Source: RH-AL1 sp965277735 (GTDB taxonomy: Bacteria > Pseudomonadota > Alphaproteobacteria > Rhizobiales > Beijerinckiaceae). From it: a DNA stretch of 64,000 nt. Below the pieces are notes generated by a model. It saw only the letters and a list, made by a program, of their open reading frames with translations, ran no database searches and had not been told where the DNA came from. The translations under genes were made by a program, and so were the position numbers. Position 1 is the stretch's first letter. Each line of letters begins with the position of its first letter. Positions 46,019-56,203 of the stretch are shown in pieces. The stretch spans positions 372,001-436,000 of the forward strand of contig CBDIDO010000003.1 in NCBI GenBank assembly GCA_965277735.1, written 5' to 3'.

Positions 46019-46047
46019 CCCTTTCTCCCGCTTGGCGGGGGAAAGGG
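46019..46047 (+). terminator. Hairpin, CTTCTCCCGC-type, after the glycine-rich gene
   Basis: CCCTTTCTCCCGC, a short loop TTG, then GCGGGGGAAAGGG. The stem is about 12 base pairs with one mismatch and lies 10 bases downstream of the stop codon. Confidence 0.5.
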
Positions 46048-46172
46048 TTCTGGGCGGCGGGAGAGTGGGCCACGTCATCCGCCGCAAGCGGATGATCGGG
46101 TTATTTCGGCTTAGGTTTTTGGCTAGGGTCCAAACTCGAACAGCTTAGCCGTGCGGATGGCCACAATGGGTG

Positions 46173-47690
46173 GATTTCGTTGAAGAAGTGCCGTTTGGTG
46201 CCGGCAAGGGGCTGCGGTCTCAAGCAGCCAGCGCGCTGCCGCGAGGCACCGTGACCTTCTCAGGTTGGAAGCGGCGGACAGGTCGGAACGAGCTTGGCGA
46301 GCTTCCTGAGGTTTTGAGCGGTGGCTGCTAGGTGGAACTCGTCGCGGGCTCCGTACGGTCCCCTCAGTCGTAGTCGATCGAGCTTCAAGATGCGCTTGAG
46401 GTGCGCGAACAGCATCTCGATCTTCTTACGCTGCTTGCGAGACGTGTAGCCTTCATCCGATGCGCCGATGTCGCGCGCCATGTCGCGAGCGCCTTCATAG
46501 ATCGAACGCGGGACCTTGCGTGCCGGCGCATTCGGACAGCACCGGGGCTTGAGAGCGCACACGTCGCAATCATATTTGCTGGCGCGGTACATCAGCGTCG
46601 CGCCGTCGTTGACCAGCGTGCCCTTACAGAAGAGCGTCTTGCCCGCCGGGCAAGTGTAGACGTCGCCGCTGTGATCGTAGGTGAAGTCGGCGCGCGAGAA
46701 GGTGCCGTCGGTCCTGGCCGATTTGTCGAAGACGCTGACGTGCGGCTCGATACCCTGCTCGTAGACGAGCCATCCGAGCATCTCCGCCGAACCATAGCTG
46801 CTGTCGGCGACGAGCCGCGCCGGATAGAGATCGAAGCGATCCCTGGCGCGCTCGATCATCCGCTTGGCGGCTGTCACCTCTGCCTGGCGGATCGCCGTTG
46901 TCGCCTCGACGTCGACGATGATCGCGTTGTCGAGGTCGATGAGATAGTTGGTCGCGTAGGCGAAGAAGGCGAGACCGCCGTTGGCGCCCGTCCAGCGTGC
47001 GGCCGGATCGGCCGGCGAGATGAACTTCGGCACGACAGGAGTGGCAGCGCCGAATGCGGCATCATCGAGCGTGGCGAGATATTCTTGCGCTGCCCGGCTT
47101 GCAGCCCCCGGCGGGAGGCCCGCAGCGCCTTCGACGCTGTTTTGCCTGTTGGCATCGGCCTTGATCAGGCTGCCGTCGACTGCGAAGCCTTCGCCGCCGA
47201 CAAGACCTTCTTCGATGCACCGCGCGAGCACGGTCTCGAACAGCCGACGCAAGAGATCGCTGTCGCGGAAGCGGCCGTGACGGTTCTTGGAGAAGGTCGA
47301 GTGGTCGGGTACACGGCCCTCGAGGCCGAGCCGGCAGAACCAGCGATAGGCCAGGTTCAGATGCACCTCGTCGCAGAGCCTGCGCTCGGAGCGGATGCCC
47401 AGGCAGTAGCCGACAATCAGCATCCGGATCATCAGCTCGGGATCGATCGAAGGGCGCCCCAGCTCACTGTAGAACGGCGCGAGCTCGCGACGCAGATCGC
47501 CCAGGTCGACGAAGCGGTCGATCGACCGCAGGAGGTGATCTTGCGGCACATGGGCGTCGAGGGAGAAGTTGTAGAACAGAGCGCCTTGCTCGACTTGCCG
47601 CGGCCCCATCATCGACTCAGTCTCCTCGTGCGAGACCAAGTGAATCAGCACGAATGCTGCCGTTCAAGCGCCGACTTTTTCAACGAAATC
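46173..47690. mobile_element. IS1182-like insertion sequence with terminal inverted repeats
   Basis: The left end reads GATTTCGTTGAAGAAGTGCC; the right end, read from the outside in, is GATTTCGTTGAAAAAGTC. Sixteen of the first 17 bases match as inverted repeats. GGTG stands directly outside both ends (46169-46172 and 47691-47694), which looks like a 4-bp target duplication. The element is about 1518 bp and holds one transposase gene on the minus strand. Being intact, it is probably recent. Confidence 0.8.
46260..47612 (-). CDS. IS1182 family transposase
   Basis: About 450 residues. N-terminal DUF772-like domain (VDLGDLRRELAPFYSELGRP, DPELMIRMLIVGYCLGIRSE, WFCRLGLEGRVPDHSTFSKN) and a C-terminal DDE domain with VDGSLIKADANR (first Asp), LVADSSYGSAEMLGWL (second Asp) and a long region with a possible zinc motif (CDVCALKPRC) before the final acidic residue in RKKIEMLFAHLKR. 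The ATG at 47612 follows GAGGAG. The reading frame is intact, so transposition may be possible. Confidence 0.9.
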   Translation of the reverse strand: MMGPRQVEQGALFYNFSLDAHVPQDHLLRSIDRFVDLGDLRRELAPFYSELGRPSIDPELMIRMLIVGYCLGIRSERRLCDEVHLNLAYRWFCRLGLEGRVPDHSTFSKNRHGRFRDSDLLRRLFETVLARCIEEGLVGGEGFAVDGSLIKADANRQNSVEGAAGLPPGAASRAAQEYLATLDDAAFGAATPVVPKFISPADPAARWTGANGGLAFFAYATNYLIDLDNAIIVDVEATTAIRQAEVTAAKRMIERARDRFDLYPARLVADSSYGSAEMLGWLVYEQGIEPHVSVFDKSARTDGTFSRADFTYDHSGDVYTCPAGKTLFCKGTLVNDGATLMYRASKYDCDVCALKPRCCPNAPARKVPRSIYEGARDMARDIGASDEGYTSRKQRKKIEMLFAHLKRILKLDRLRLRGPYGARDEFHLAATAQNLRKLAKLVPTCPPLPT

Positions 47691-47979
47691 GGTGGAAAGC
47701 AGACGTTCGGTGAGGGCTTTCAAGAGGCCGCTTCGCGCCCAAGGCAGCCTACCGGGGGGCGACGGCGGCCTACCTGGAACCGGACCTTTCTCAAGGGTGC
47801 ATCGTCAAGAGTCCGCACCGGGCACACCTGCGGATACGGTTTTGTTAGCTGCGGAAGTCTAGATGCCCCGGCTCCGACGCAACTCTTCCGTCAGACCTCT
47901 CGCTCTAATCGATCAATCCGATCTTGGGTGCAATCGAAGCTCGTGAGCCGCGTTCCAGTTTTTTGTCTACACGGTCCAA

Positions 47980-48318
47980 CTACCGGTGGATCGTTATAGC
48001 CGCGACGGAGGCCGCCATCAGGACCGCGGCGCCCGGCAGGTGCCCCCAGTCGCGACTACGAATCAGGGTCACGACTGCGACCAACATGAAAATGGCGCTC
48101 CCGATAGCTCCAACCCACGCCGTCACCGGGATCATCAGAAGTAAACCGACCACGATTCCGAGGCTGCCTACCACCCGGTGAGAGCCGGCCGGATAGCCCC
48201 AAAGCGCGAAATTCTCACGTGCTAATGAAGGACCGGCGAAATTGAGTGCGCCAGTCCCGACCATTATGACGCCAAGTGCGATCGGAAGTCCGACGGCGAT
48301 GAGTTTGATTACCAACAT
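47980..48318 (-). CDS. DoxX-like membrane protein
   Basis: A 112-residue protein with four transmembrane helices. It begins MLVIKLIAVGLPIALGVIMV and includes the DoxX-like core TGALNFAGPSLARENFALWG and a tail of hydrophobic helices ending VAAITIHR. DoxX-like proteins occur in many bacteria, sometimes in oxidative-stress membrane complexes; the function here is open. It is upstream of a divergently read region with no gene (47691-47979, the IS right flank) and in a row with the SDR at 48458. Confidence 0.7.
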   Translation of the reverse strand: MLVIKLIAVGLPIALGVIMVGTGALNFAGPSLARENFALWGYPAGSHRVVGSLGIVVGLLLMIPVTAWVGAIGSAIFMLVAVVTLIRSRDWGHLPGAAVLMAASVAAITIHR

Positions 48319-48457
48319 GGTCTGGTCTTCGCTCTGTTGGCCGTAGTGATTTGCGGCGTCGTGACGGTTGGTTCAACGGGCGCGGAGTGGGTTCGACATC
48401 GGCGCTCATCTCCCCGCGACCGACGCGCCATCAGGACACCGCGCTCAAGGATGCGGG

Positions 48458-49405
48458 TTATGACAAGTCAACGCCAGAGACCTTGACGACGGCCTGCCAC
48501 GCGGCTTCTTGGCTGGCGCGATCGTGGAGGTGTGGGTGGCGCTGCGCCTCGATCGGGCCTGTGAACTTCCCTTGGGCGGAGGCGAAAAATTGCCCTGAGA
48601 CGTCGGTTCCAAACGCCGACGCCTGAAGGTACCGACGGGCCGCGGTCTCCGGCGTCTGATTCATGCCGGGAATGAGTTTCACGATTGGGATAAACAGATA
48701 CCTCAACGCCGGGCCAGCGCTTCGCACCACTTTGGTGTCGGTCGCCGCACCGGGCGAGACAGCGTACACGGCCATGCCGGAGGGTAGCCGGCGCGCCAGC
48801 GCCGCGACCCACCAAGCGATGATGAGCTTCGCGTCGGCATACGCATTGTTGGGCACGTACTTCACGTTCGGCCCGTTGCGAATCAGGGCTTCTACAGCGG
48901 CGGTTCGGTCACCCTGGTGGCATTTGGCCGCGAAGGCCGGCAGGTCGGTGACGCTGAACATGGGGACGCCCCCTCGGGCAGGCTCCGCACCGGCGATAAC
49001 GATGCGAGCGTCGGAACTCAGCAGGTTGGCGCGGAGCAAACCGACAGTCAGTTGGTGATGACCGATCAGTGGGGCCTGAGCCGCCTCGACGCCCGCCGCA
49101 GTGATGACGCGCGCCTTGAAAGGAACCATCCCGGCATTGAGCAGTAGAAAATCGATTGGGCGACCTTGCTTGATCAACTCGGCGACGGCGGACTGAACGC
49201 TAGACGGCTTGTCCAGATCTAGTTCCAACGGCGAGAAGATCTGTTTTTTGGTCTCAGCCGCGAGTGCAGCTGCTGTTTCTTGAACCTGGGCCAGTTTGCG
49301 TCCGGTGACGATGACCTCGCGCCAGCCTTCTCTCGCAAGAGTGCGGGCTGCCGCATAACCGAGCCCGGAGGTGGTGCCGGTGACCAGAGCGATCGAAGGT
49401 TGCAT
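48458..49405 (-). CDS. Short-chain dehydrogenase/reductase
   Basis: A 315-residue SDR. NAD(P) motif TGTTSGLGYAAARTLAREGW near residues 9-28 (TGxxxGxG), NAG at about residue 92 (LLLNAGMVPF), and the active-site YADAK near residue 196 (NNAYADAKLIIAWW). A longer C-terminus with HLHDRASQEAAWQ extends past the usual core, as in retinol-dehydrogenase-like SDRs. Substrate unknown. It is divergent from the TetR regulator 127 bases away, which probably controls it. Confidence 0.87.
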   Translation of the reverse strand: MQPSIALVTGTTSGLGYAAARTLAREGWREVIVTGRKLAQVQETAAALAAETKKQIFSPLELDLDKPSSVQSAVAELIKQGRPIDFLLLNAGMVPFKARVITAAGVEAAQAPLIGHHQLTVGLLRANLLSSDARIVIAGAEPARGGVPMFSVTDLPAFAAKCHQGDRTAAVEALIRNGPNVKYVPNNAYADAKLIIAWWVAALARRLPSGMAVYAVSPGAATDTKVVRSAGPALRYLFIPIVKLIPGMNQTPETAARRYLQASAFGTDVSGQFFASAQGKFTGPIEAQRHPHLHDRASQEAAWQAVVKVSGVDLS

Positions 49406-49484
49406 GGGCGGCTCCGTGGTGAAGGGAAAGGGCAGGTCCAGAGGCCTCGCGAAGCCGAGGCCGGCTTGCTAATTTCCAACTGTT

Positions 49485-49492
49485 TGGTACCA
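49485..49492. promoter_or_regulatory. Possible TetR operator
   Basis: TGGTACCA, an 8-base perfect palindrome inside AACTGTTTGGTACCATAAT, lies in the 127-base gap between the divergent SDR and TetR genes. It is the only AT-rich spot there and a plausible repressor site. Short palindromes occur by chance, so the call is weak. Confidence 0.3.
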
Positions 49493-49532
49493 TAATCGGA
49501 GAAGGGTCGCGTTGCAAAGAGTTTTTAACTAG

Positions 49533-50165
49533 ATGGTTCAGAATATTGCCAGGCCACGCGGCCGGCCGCGCAGCTTCGACGAGACGGGGGCGCTGGAAAA
49601 GGCGACTCAAGTATTCTGGTCGAAGGGCTACGACGGCGTAACGATCGACGATCTCGTCGCCGGGATGGGCGTAGGACGACCGAGCCTGTATGCCGTCTTC
49701 GGGGACAAGCGGGCGATATTCCTGCGCGTCCTCAAGGCGTATGCGGAGAAGAAAGGCGCTCTCGCCGCGAAGGCGCTGCTGTCGCCGCAGACGCTTCGCG
49801 GCTCGCTGACCCGCTTCCTGAGATACGCAGTCGAAAGTGCGACCGAGAAAGGATCAGCCCCGGGGTGCCTTCTCGTGTGCGTCGCGCCGATCGTGGATGA
49901 CGCTGAGGTCCGGAAATTCCTGCAGAACGCCGCCGCTGGGGGTGTTTCGCTGGTGGAAGGTCGTTTGCGGGACGGGATCACCGCCGGCGAAATTCCGTCC
50001 GAGTACCCTGTGGGCGTCCGCGCGATCCAAGTCACGGATTTTGCTCGTGGCCTTACCATGCGTGCGCATATAGGCACGCCGCGCAAGACGCTTCTCAGGG
50101 ATGCCGAAGAAGCGGTCGACTTGTTGCTGCTGTCGCGACGCGGAAATGCGGCGCAGGCTTTTTGA
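49533..50165 (+). CDS. TetR/AcrR family transcriptional regulator
   Basis: A 210-residue repressor-type protein. The N-terminal HTH is typical: RPRSFDETGALEKATQVFWS, GYDGVTIDDLVAGMGVGRPS and LYAVFGDKRAIFLRVLKAYA. The C-terminal ligand domain contains a lone cysteine pair (APGCLLVCVAP) that is common in the subfamily of TetR regulators linked to SDR and DoxX genes. It reads away from the SDR gene, giving the usual divergent regulator-target layout. Confidence 0.92.
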   Translation: MVQNIARPRGRPRSFDETGALEKATQVFWSKGYDGVTIDDLVAGMGVGRPSLYAVFGDKRAIFLRVLKAYAEKKGALAAKALLSPQTLRGSLTRFLRYAVESATEKGSAPGCLLVCVAPIVDDAEVRKFLQNAAAGGVSLVEGRLRDGITAGEIPSEYPVGVRAIQVTDFARGLTMRAHIGTPRKTLLRDAEEAVDLLLLSRRGNAAQAF

Positions 50166-50316
50166 AGCTGCATGCGTGTTGCGCTGGCGCCTCCTACTCG
50201 GCCCCAGGCTAGGACACGCCGCGCCCCGGTTGCACAATCAAGACTGTCGCACTTTTCGATAGGGCCGGGACCGTCGACGCGCTGGTGCAGAAGTCCGATG
50301 CGGATGTCCGCGCGGC

Positions 50317-51549
<1,233 letters not shown>

Positions 51550-51631
51550 GGGTCTCGAGGCTCGGCTGCGGGGCTCGCGCGCTCTTAGGCGCGCCGGCCC
51601 GGCGGGGCAAGATCGGGGCCGGGCCGGGAGT

Positions 51632-51680
51632 CGTCATTGCGAGCCGCAGGCGAAGCAGCTTCGCGCCGTTCGCAATGAGC
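51632..51680. repeat. Palindromic intergenic repeat, GTCATTGCGAG type
   Basis: GTCATTGCGAGCCGCAGGCG is answered by GCCGTTCGCAATGAGC, so the outer arms (CATTGCGA / TCGCAATG) are complementary. The sequence 'GTCATTGCGAGCCGCAGGCGAAGC' style is a dispersed repeat common in Rhizobiales, and here it lies in the argG upstream region. Confidence 0.55.
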
Positions 51681-51795
51681 GCTCCGGTCGATCGGCCTAA
51701 TCCTTTCGAAATCTCGGCTCAGGCTTGGACGAACCCGCACTTCGTGCGTTCATGAGAGGTGGCGCCGCGGATCGGGCGCCGCGCCGGAGTTTCAG

Positions 51796-53139
51796 ATGCG
51801 CGCGCCGACCTTCGCCTTGGCTCTTCTGGCCGCCTCCGCCTTGGGGGGCGTGCCCTCCGCCAGCTGGGCGCAATCGCCGCCCGACAAGCCGGCCCAGGCC
51901 GAGCCCGACAAATCGGACGACGTGCTGAGCCCATCGACGCTGCCGAAAGCGCGGCAGAACGTGAAGGAAGACCCGGGCAACCAGGTCGACGCGCTGAGCC
52001 CCGACGAGATGCGCCGCCTCGAGCGCATCCGCGCCAAAGCCGCCGCCAAGTCCGACGCCGCGAAGGCGAAGGCCGCCAAGACCGACGCGGGCAAGGCCGA
52101 GGCGGCCAAGGCGGAGGCCGCGCGGCAGGATGCCGCCAAGGCCGAGGCTGCCAAGCAGGAGGCGGCCAAGGCCGAAGCGGCGCGGCAGGAGGCGGCCAAG
52201 CAGGAGGCGGCCAAGGCGGAGGCCGCCAAGCAGGACGCAGCCAGAGCTGAGGAAGCCAGGGCGGCCAAGGCCGAAGAGGCGCGGCAGGACGCGGCCAGGC
52301 AGGAAGCTGCCAAGCAAGAAGCTGCCAAGCAGGAAGCCGCCAAGGCCGAGGACGCCAAGCGGGAGGCGGCGAAGGCCGAAGCGGCGCGGCAGGACGCGGC
52401 GAAGGCGGTGGCCGCTAAGCAGGAAGCCGCCAGGCAGGAAGCCGCCAGGGCTGAGGCCGCCAAGCAGGACTCAGCCAAGGCTGAGGCGGCGAGGCAGGAG
52501 GCGGCGAAGGCTGAAGCCGCCAGGCAGGAGGCCGCCAGGGCTGAAGCAACCAAGCAGGAAGCGGCCAGGCAGGAAGCGGCCAGGCAGGAAGCCGCCAAGG
52601 CAGAGGCCACGCGGCGCGAGGCCGCCAAGGCTGACGCTGCCAAGGAAGCGGCAGCCAAGGCGGCCGCTGCCGAGGCCGCGCAACAGGCGCGCGAAAGCAG
52701 CCCGCCGCCGGCCGCCGACAAGCCGGCGCCGCGCCAGGCCGAGATCAAGGACCCGTTGCCGCAGCGCAAGGCCGCGACCGCCGCGCCCGCGCGGCCCGCG
52801 CGGCAGGCGACGCGCCGGGTGCGCCCACCGCGCGACACGGCCGATCTCGACGATCGCCGCCCGAGCCGCCGCGGCTATCCGCCGTTCCCGCGCCGCCCCT
52901 ACCCCGACTCTGCCGAGCGCGGGCCCCGCGTCGGCGACGTCATCCCGCCCGGCGTCCCTCTGCGCCAGATGCCCTACGGCGCCTACGCCGGCGGCCCGCG
53001 CCGCTTCTACGGCCAAGGCCCCTACGCCGACGGCGCCCCGCCGTACGCCTACGGTCCGCGCGGCTACGCGCCGTTCCCGCGCGGCGACGACGATTACGGT
53101 GCGCCGCCGCCGCGCCGGTTCTACGGGGAGCCGTATTAG
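51796..53139 (+). CDS. Secreted alanine-rich helical repeat protein
   Basis: A 447-residue protein with a signal peptide (MRAPTFALALLAASALGGVP; cleavage near SWA-QS). A short linker leads to some 200 residues (about 85-290) of tandem alanine-rich heptad-like units such as AEAARQE, AKQEAAK and AEAAKQD, in which Lys/Arg, Glu/Asp and Ala alternate. Such sequence forms a long single alpha helix or a coiled coil. A proline-rich segment and an aromatic Gly/Tyr/Pro C-terminus (PRRFYGQGPYADGAPPYAYG) follow. Envelope attachment or spacing is an inference; no enzyme motif is present. DNA of the repeat is itself imperfectly repetitive (52090-52680). Confidence 0.75.
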   Translation: MRAPTFALALLAASALGGVPSASWAQSPPDKPAQAEPDKSDDVLSPSTLPKARQNVKEDPGNQVDALSPDEMRRLERIRAKAAAKSDAAKAKAAKTDAGKAEAAKAEAARQDAAKAEAAKQEAAKAEAARQEAAKQEAAKAEAAKQDAARAEEARAAKAEEARQDAARQEAAKQEAAKQEAAKAEDAKREAAKAEAARQDAAKAVAAKQEAARQEAARAEAAKQDSAKAEAARQEAAKAEAARQEAARAEATKQEAARQEAARQEAAKAEATRREAAKADAAKEAAAKAAAAEAAQQARESSPPPAADKPAPRQAEIKDPLPQRKAATAAPARPARQATRRVRPPRDTADLDDRRPSRRGYPPFPRRPYPDSAERGPRVGDVIPPGVPLRQMPYGAYAGGPRRFYGQGPYADGAPPYAYGPRGYAPFPRGDDDYGAPPPRRFYGEPY

Positions 53140-53172
53140 CAGGTTTGCTGCGCTTAATGCGCGAGTCAGGGG

Positions 53173-55100
53173 CTAACCCATGTTCATCAAAAGCATGGGG
53201 GCGTCTCTCGTCGAATGCCGACCCACCCGGTAAGAGGGGTTGTTCAACTCCACCGAAATCATCGCGGTGGCGACGATAAGCTGATGGCAAGAAGTTGCTT
53301 GTCCAGATAGGGCTGCAAGCTGACGCTGAAAATTCTGACTGCGCACCGTCTCTACCCCCATATTTTCGAGAGTGTCGATCATTGCAAACCGCGGATGTCG
53401 AAAAAACGCTTCTTGAGTAGCAGCAAACATGAACCCGCTGCAAAAACTACTCTTTAAGATAGCCCTTGAGCTCGCCGAAAAATAGCTCTCCTCGTCAACA
53501 GATATTCGGTTGGTGTCAAAACTAAATTGTATATTTTCCGCATTCTCGAACGAATCTTGGCGCCGTAAGTCAGATCTGAGTAATTTTCGCACTATCTCGG
53601 CTATCTCGGTATAGGCTTTTGAAAGTCGCGATCTTTGCATAAGCCGAATGCTCTCGTTCCGGGACTTGAGAAGGGCGATTTCTTGATTCAATTTTTCTTT
53701 TCCTAACGACAATTTGTCTAGCAATTCAAGCATGCTCAGAGTTTTGCTCGCCTCCTCTTTCTGTCGTTCCAGATAGCCGGCCTGTCGCGTGAGGGCTCTG
53801 ATGTCGTCTCTTGCTGCGCTTGATGGAAGTCTTTGGACGCTATTCCAATGACTAGCCAAACCATTCCAACGACCTTGAGCTGCGGCGTATCTTTTTCCTA
53901 ACTCAGCAAGCTTTTGTTGGCGTTTTTTCTGTAAGGATTCTGATTGCTTTATCTGCGTTCCCGCATCGTTAAGTAGGTTGAGCATACGATCGTTGAAGGT
54001 CTCAGCGCCATACGACTCTTTGCAGAGGGGGCATTTAGTAGGATTGGAGGGAGGTTGCTCGACGGGTGTGTGGCAAGCTGGGCACGTCTCAAAGGAAGCT
54101 GTCCATACATATGTCCTTGTCAATTCCGCATCTCGCAGACTGTTCACTTTTCTCTGCAGCGTCTTTATGAACAGTTCAGAGTCCGCTATTGACAAGCGCT
54201 CTTGATCTAATTGCTTCTCCAGTTCGCCAATCTCGTGCTGCGCTTCTGATAATGATTTGTAAGACCTTTGTTGCGCGGTTAGACTTATTTTGTCGGCTTC
54301 GGCTGAGCTGTACAGTCGTTCCTCCGCTTGAGCGATTGCTGCAGTATTCTGAGCTATATCTGTGTCTAATTTCGACATTACAGAAGAAAAACTTTTACGG
54401 TTCTGTAGGATTTCGGTATCTCCGAGAATCGCAAGAAGGCTTTTCTGCCTGCTGTCGACCGCCTCGTATTCTTTGGTCGCATTTTTTAATCTCAGTTCCT
54501 TTTTTTTTCATACAGATCATTGTTATATGCGCCACACAGGAGTCTACCGACTGTGTCCCGCATGTTGGATGGTTCGAACCGCTCAAATCTGAATATATCA
54601 TCAATGGGGCTCAATTGATCTGCGTACAGCAAGCGTAGTATCTGATGCATTGTAATGTTGCCGCTTGTCTCCAGCGCCACCTCGGGCATTCCCATAAATC
54701 TAAATAGTACCTGCGAAAAGCTCTCCAAGGAGGCTGACCTTCGATACGGATATCTTTTCCATTCAGCAGAAGGGGCTTCCAAGGCATCGCCCATGGCGCC
54801 GACAAATAACTCCATTGGCGAGGCTGTGTTTTCCGATATATCACTCGCGACAGTAATCATATTTCCACTTAAATCAAGCTCAGCTAATGTTTTGCGGCAC
54901 AGAAGCGCGGCTTGACTCCACTTATCAAGATCACCGCCTAGGCCATAATAGATCAAATTTAGCAATGTAGACTTTCCAGAGCTGTTATCCCCACTAAGTA
55001 TATTTAAGCCGGTATGAAAGGCCTCGTCGTAAACGACGTCTTTGTCATTCCTTATTACGACAAATCGCTTAAGCTGAAGGTAAGGTAAGTGGTATCTCAT
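53173..55100 (-). CDS. ABC-3C-type SMC/Rad50-like ATPase, frame interrupted at a nine-A tract
   Basis: Two frames make one protein of about 642 residues. Frame 1 (54492-55100) has the ATP-binding start LKRFVVIRNDKDVVYDEAFH, GLNILSGDNSSGKSTLLNLI (Walker A 37-45). It stops 16 codons into a coiled coil. Frame 2 (down to 53173) continues with a long coiled coil that has a zinc-hook-like pair CPACHTPV...CPLC, and then the second half of the ATPase: SASSRAILKSSFCSGFMFAA and the Walker B-like RFAMIDTLENMGVETVRS. That final motif is typical of ABC-three-component ATPases. One extra A in the A9 tract (54500-54508) restores the full frame. Low GC. The gene overlaps its upstream neighbour by four bases. 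Confidence 0.7.
54500..54508 (-). other. Nine-adenine tract at the ATPase frame break (slippage site)
   Basis: Nine T on the plus strand (A9 in the mRNA). The coding frame reads GAA AAA AAA AGG AAC TGA and stops; a tenth A would give GAA AAA AAA AAG GAA CTG and full-length protein. Runs of nine or more A are known sites of transcriptional slippage and of phase-variable mutation; they are also a usual place for assembly errors. The single tract coincides exactly with the frame break. Confidence 0.7.
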
Positions 55101-55624
55101 AACGGCTGCTCGATATCGTAGCGCGTGTCGACTAAGCCCGACCGCGAGCGGAGACTATTGATACCTCTAGATGGCAAAGTTGTCACCAGTTGCGTCAGCA
55201 CGTCAAAAAGGTTGGACGAATCTTGATTGAGTGCCTCGATCCGGCTTTTTAGAGCGGGCAAAACGTCAGGCTCAAGCATATAAAGTGTGTTTCTCTCGAT
55301 CCTCACGCACCCAATGCTTGCGAGTTTGTTTATGGCCACATCTTGGTATATCTGCATTTCGTCGAATAAAATCGATGAGTCCGGCAATATGCCGTAGGGA
55401 ATATAGGAATCGAAATCCTTCAATTTACTTCGCAATCGCGCAAGATCGCGAGTCATTTTCATTTCCGATATCCGAAAAGGAAACAACAGATAGAAATCTA
55501 AGGCGCGCAAAGTTTCGTAATCGATCCGGCCAAGTTTATCTAACAGGCCGGCTTTCAATCGCAATATACGAAAGCAAGCGTGAAAGACATCATAGGCAGG
55601 CTGGAATGACAAATTATCACTCAT
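55097..55624 (-). CDS. ABC-three-component system middle component
   Basis: A 175-residue protein. It starts MSDNLSFQPAYDVFHACFRI and includes LRALDFYLLFPFRISEMKMT, a segment that I associate with ABC-3C middle components, where 'ILDFYLLFP' recurs. The rest is helical, with a winged-helix-like C-terminus (VAINKLASIGCVRIERNTL). Its stop overlaps the ATPase start and its start overlaps the effector stop by four bases each (ATGA), so stoichiometric co-synthesis is expected. The assignment is by recognition of pattern and place. Low GC like its neighbours. Confidence 0.6.
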   Translation of the reverse strand: MSDNLSFQPAYDVFHACFRILRLKAGLLDKLGRIDYETLRALDFYLLFPFRISEMKMTRDLARLRSKLKDFDSYIPYGILPDSSILFDEMQIYQDVAINKLASIGCVRIERNTLYMLEPDVLPALKSRIEALNQDSSNLFDVLTQLVTTLPSRGINSLRSRSGLVDTRYDIEQPL

Positions 55625-56190
55625 TTATGCCACCGTATAAAGCAACGCTCCGCGAGCCAGTAAATCATTCCCATGGCGACGGTGTGATCGATCTCTAAAA
55701 TACTGGCGCAGCAATCTGCGACAGTCGGCTGTATCACCTTTTCGTCAAGGATGACATTGTAATCTAATAACGAGATCGAACCAAGCTGCGGTCTTAAAAA
55801 TTGATTAAAATAGTACTCCGCCCTCGACAGGAGACAGGCAAAAATCTCTTGCGCGGAAGAAAAATGAGAGTATCTTTCTAGTATTTTCGCAAATATTTCC
55901 TTCTTCTCGATTGCGTCTTCGATTTCGTCCTCTCTTGCGCCGGCCTTGAGCTTATCTATTAAGCCTACAATTTTGTCGTAATTCCTCTGATTGTAAAATC
56001 TTTTTAATCGCACGTTCGTTTCTGTGCACTGTTCGTCCTTGTCGACTTGAAGCTTGAGCTTCTCAAGTTGCAGCAGCAATGCGCTCTGAAAAGCGCCTCC
56101 AATATAGACCGCTCCGATGTTGTTCTGGTCGCCGCCTATCTGGTTTTGACCTACGTTCGAACCGCTCTGGTTTGTTGTAACTAAGCTCAC
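55621..56190 (-). CDS. ABC-three-component system effector-like protein (C-terminal domain)
   Basis: A 189-residue protein from a GTG at 56190. Residues 4-20 hold the Gln/Asn/Gly motif VTTNQSGSNVGQNQIGG, followed by DQNNIGAVYIGGAFQSALLL. A helical middle (LQLEKLKLQVDKDEQCTETN, RFYNQRNYDKIVGLIDKLKA) leads to a C-terminus GMIYWLAERCFIRWHK that is similar to the conserved end of ABC-3C effector components. No nuclease, protease or other catalytic module is present, so killing or signalling activity must come from partners. The longer frame (to 56247) has no start with a ribosome site. Confidence 0.6.
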   Translation of the reverse strand: MSLVTTNQSGSNVGQNQIGGDQNNIGAVYIGGAFQSALLLQLEKLKLQVDKDEQCTETNVRLKRFYNQRNYDKIVGLIDKLKAGAREDEIEDAIEKKEIFAKILERYSHFSSAQEIFACLLSRAEYYFNQFLRPQLGSISLLDYNVILDEKVIQPTVADCCASILEIDHTVAMGMIYWLAERCFIRWHK

Positions 56191-56203
56191 TGCATGAATT
56201 GCC

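Noticed and set aside
48468..48815. Minus-strand 115-codon frame within the SDR gene
   Set aside because: Out-of-frame shadow; the SDR frame is complete with all catalytic residues.
52090..52680. Direct DNA repeats that could be mistaken for a CRISPR or minisatellite
   Set aside because: No constant repeat with unique spacers; it is coding DNA for helical repeat units.
51792..52838. Minus-strand frame of Ala/Ser/Cys/Leu repeats
   Set aside because: The complement of the alanine-rich repeat of the plus-strand gene; the repeat pattern is inherited from that gene.
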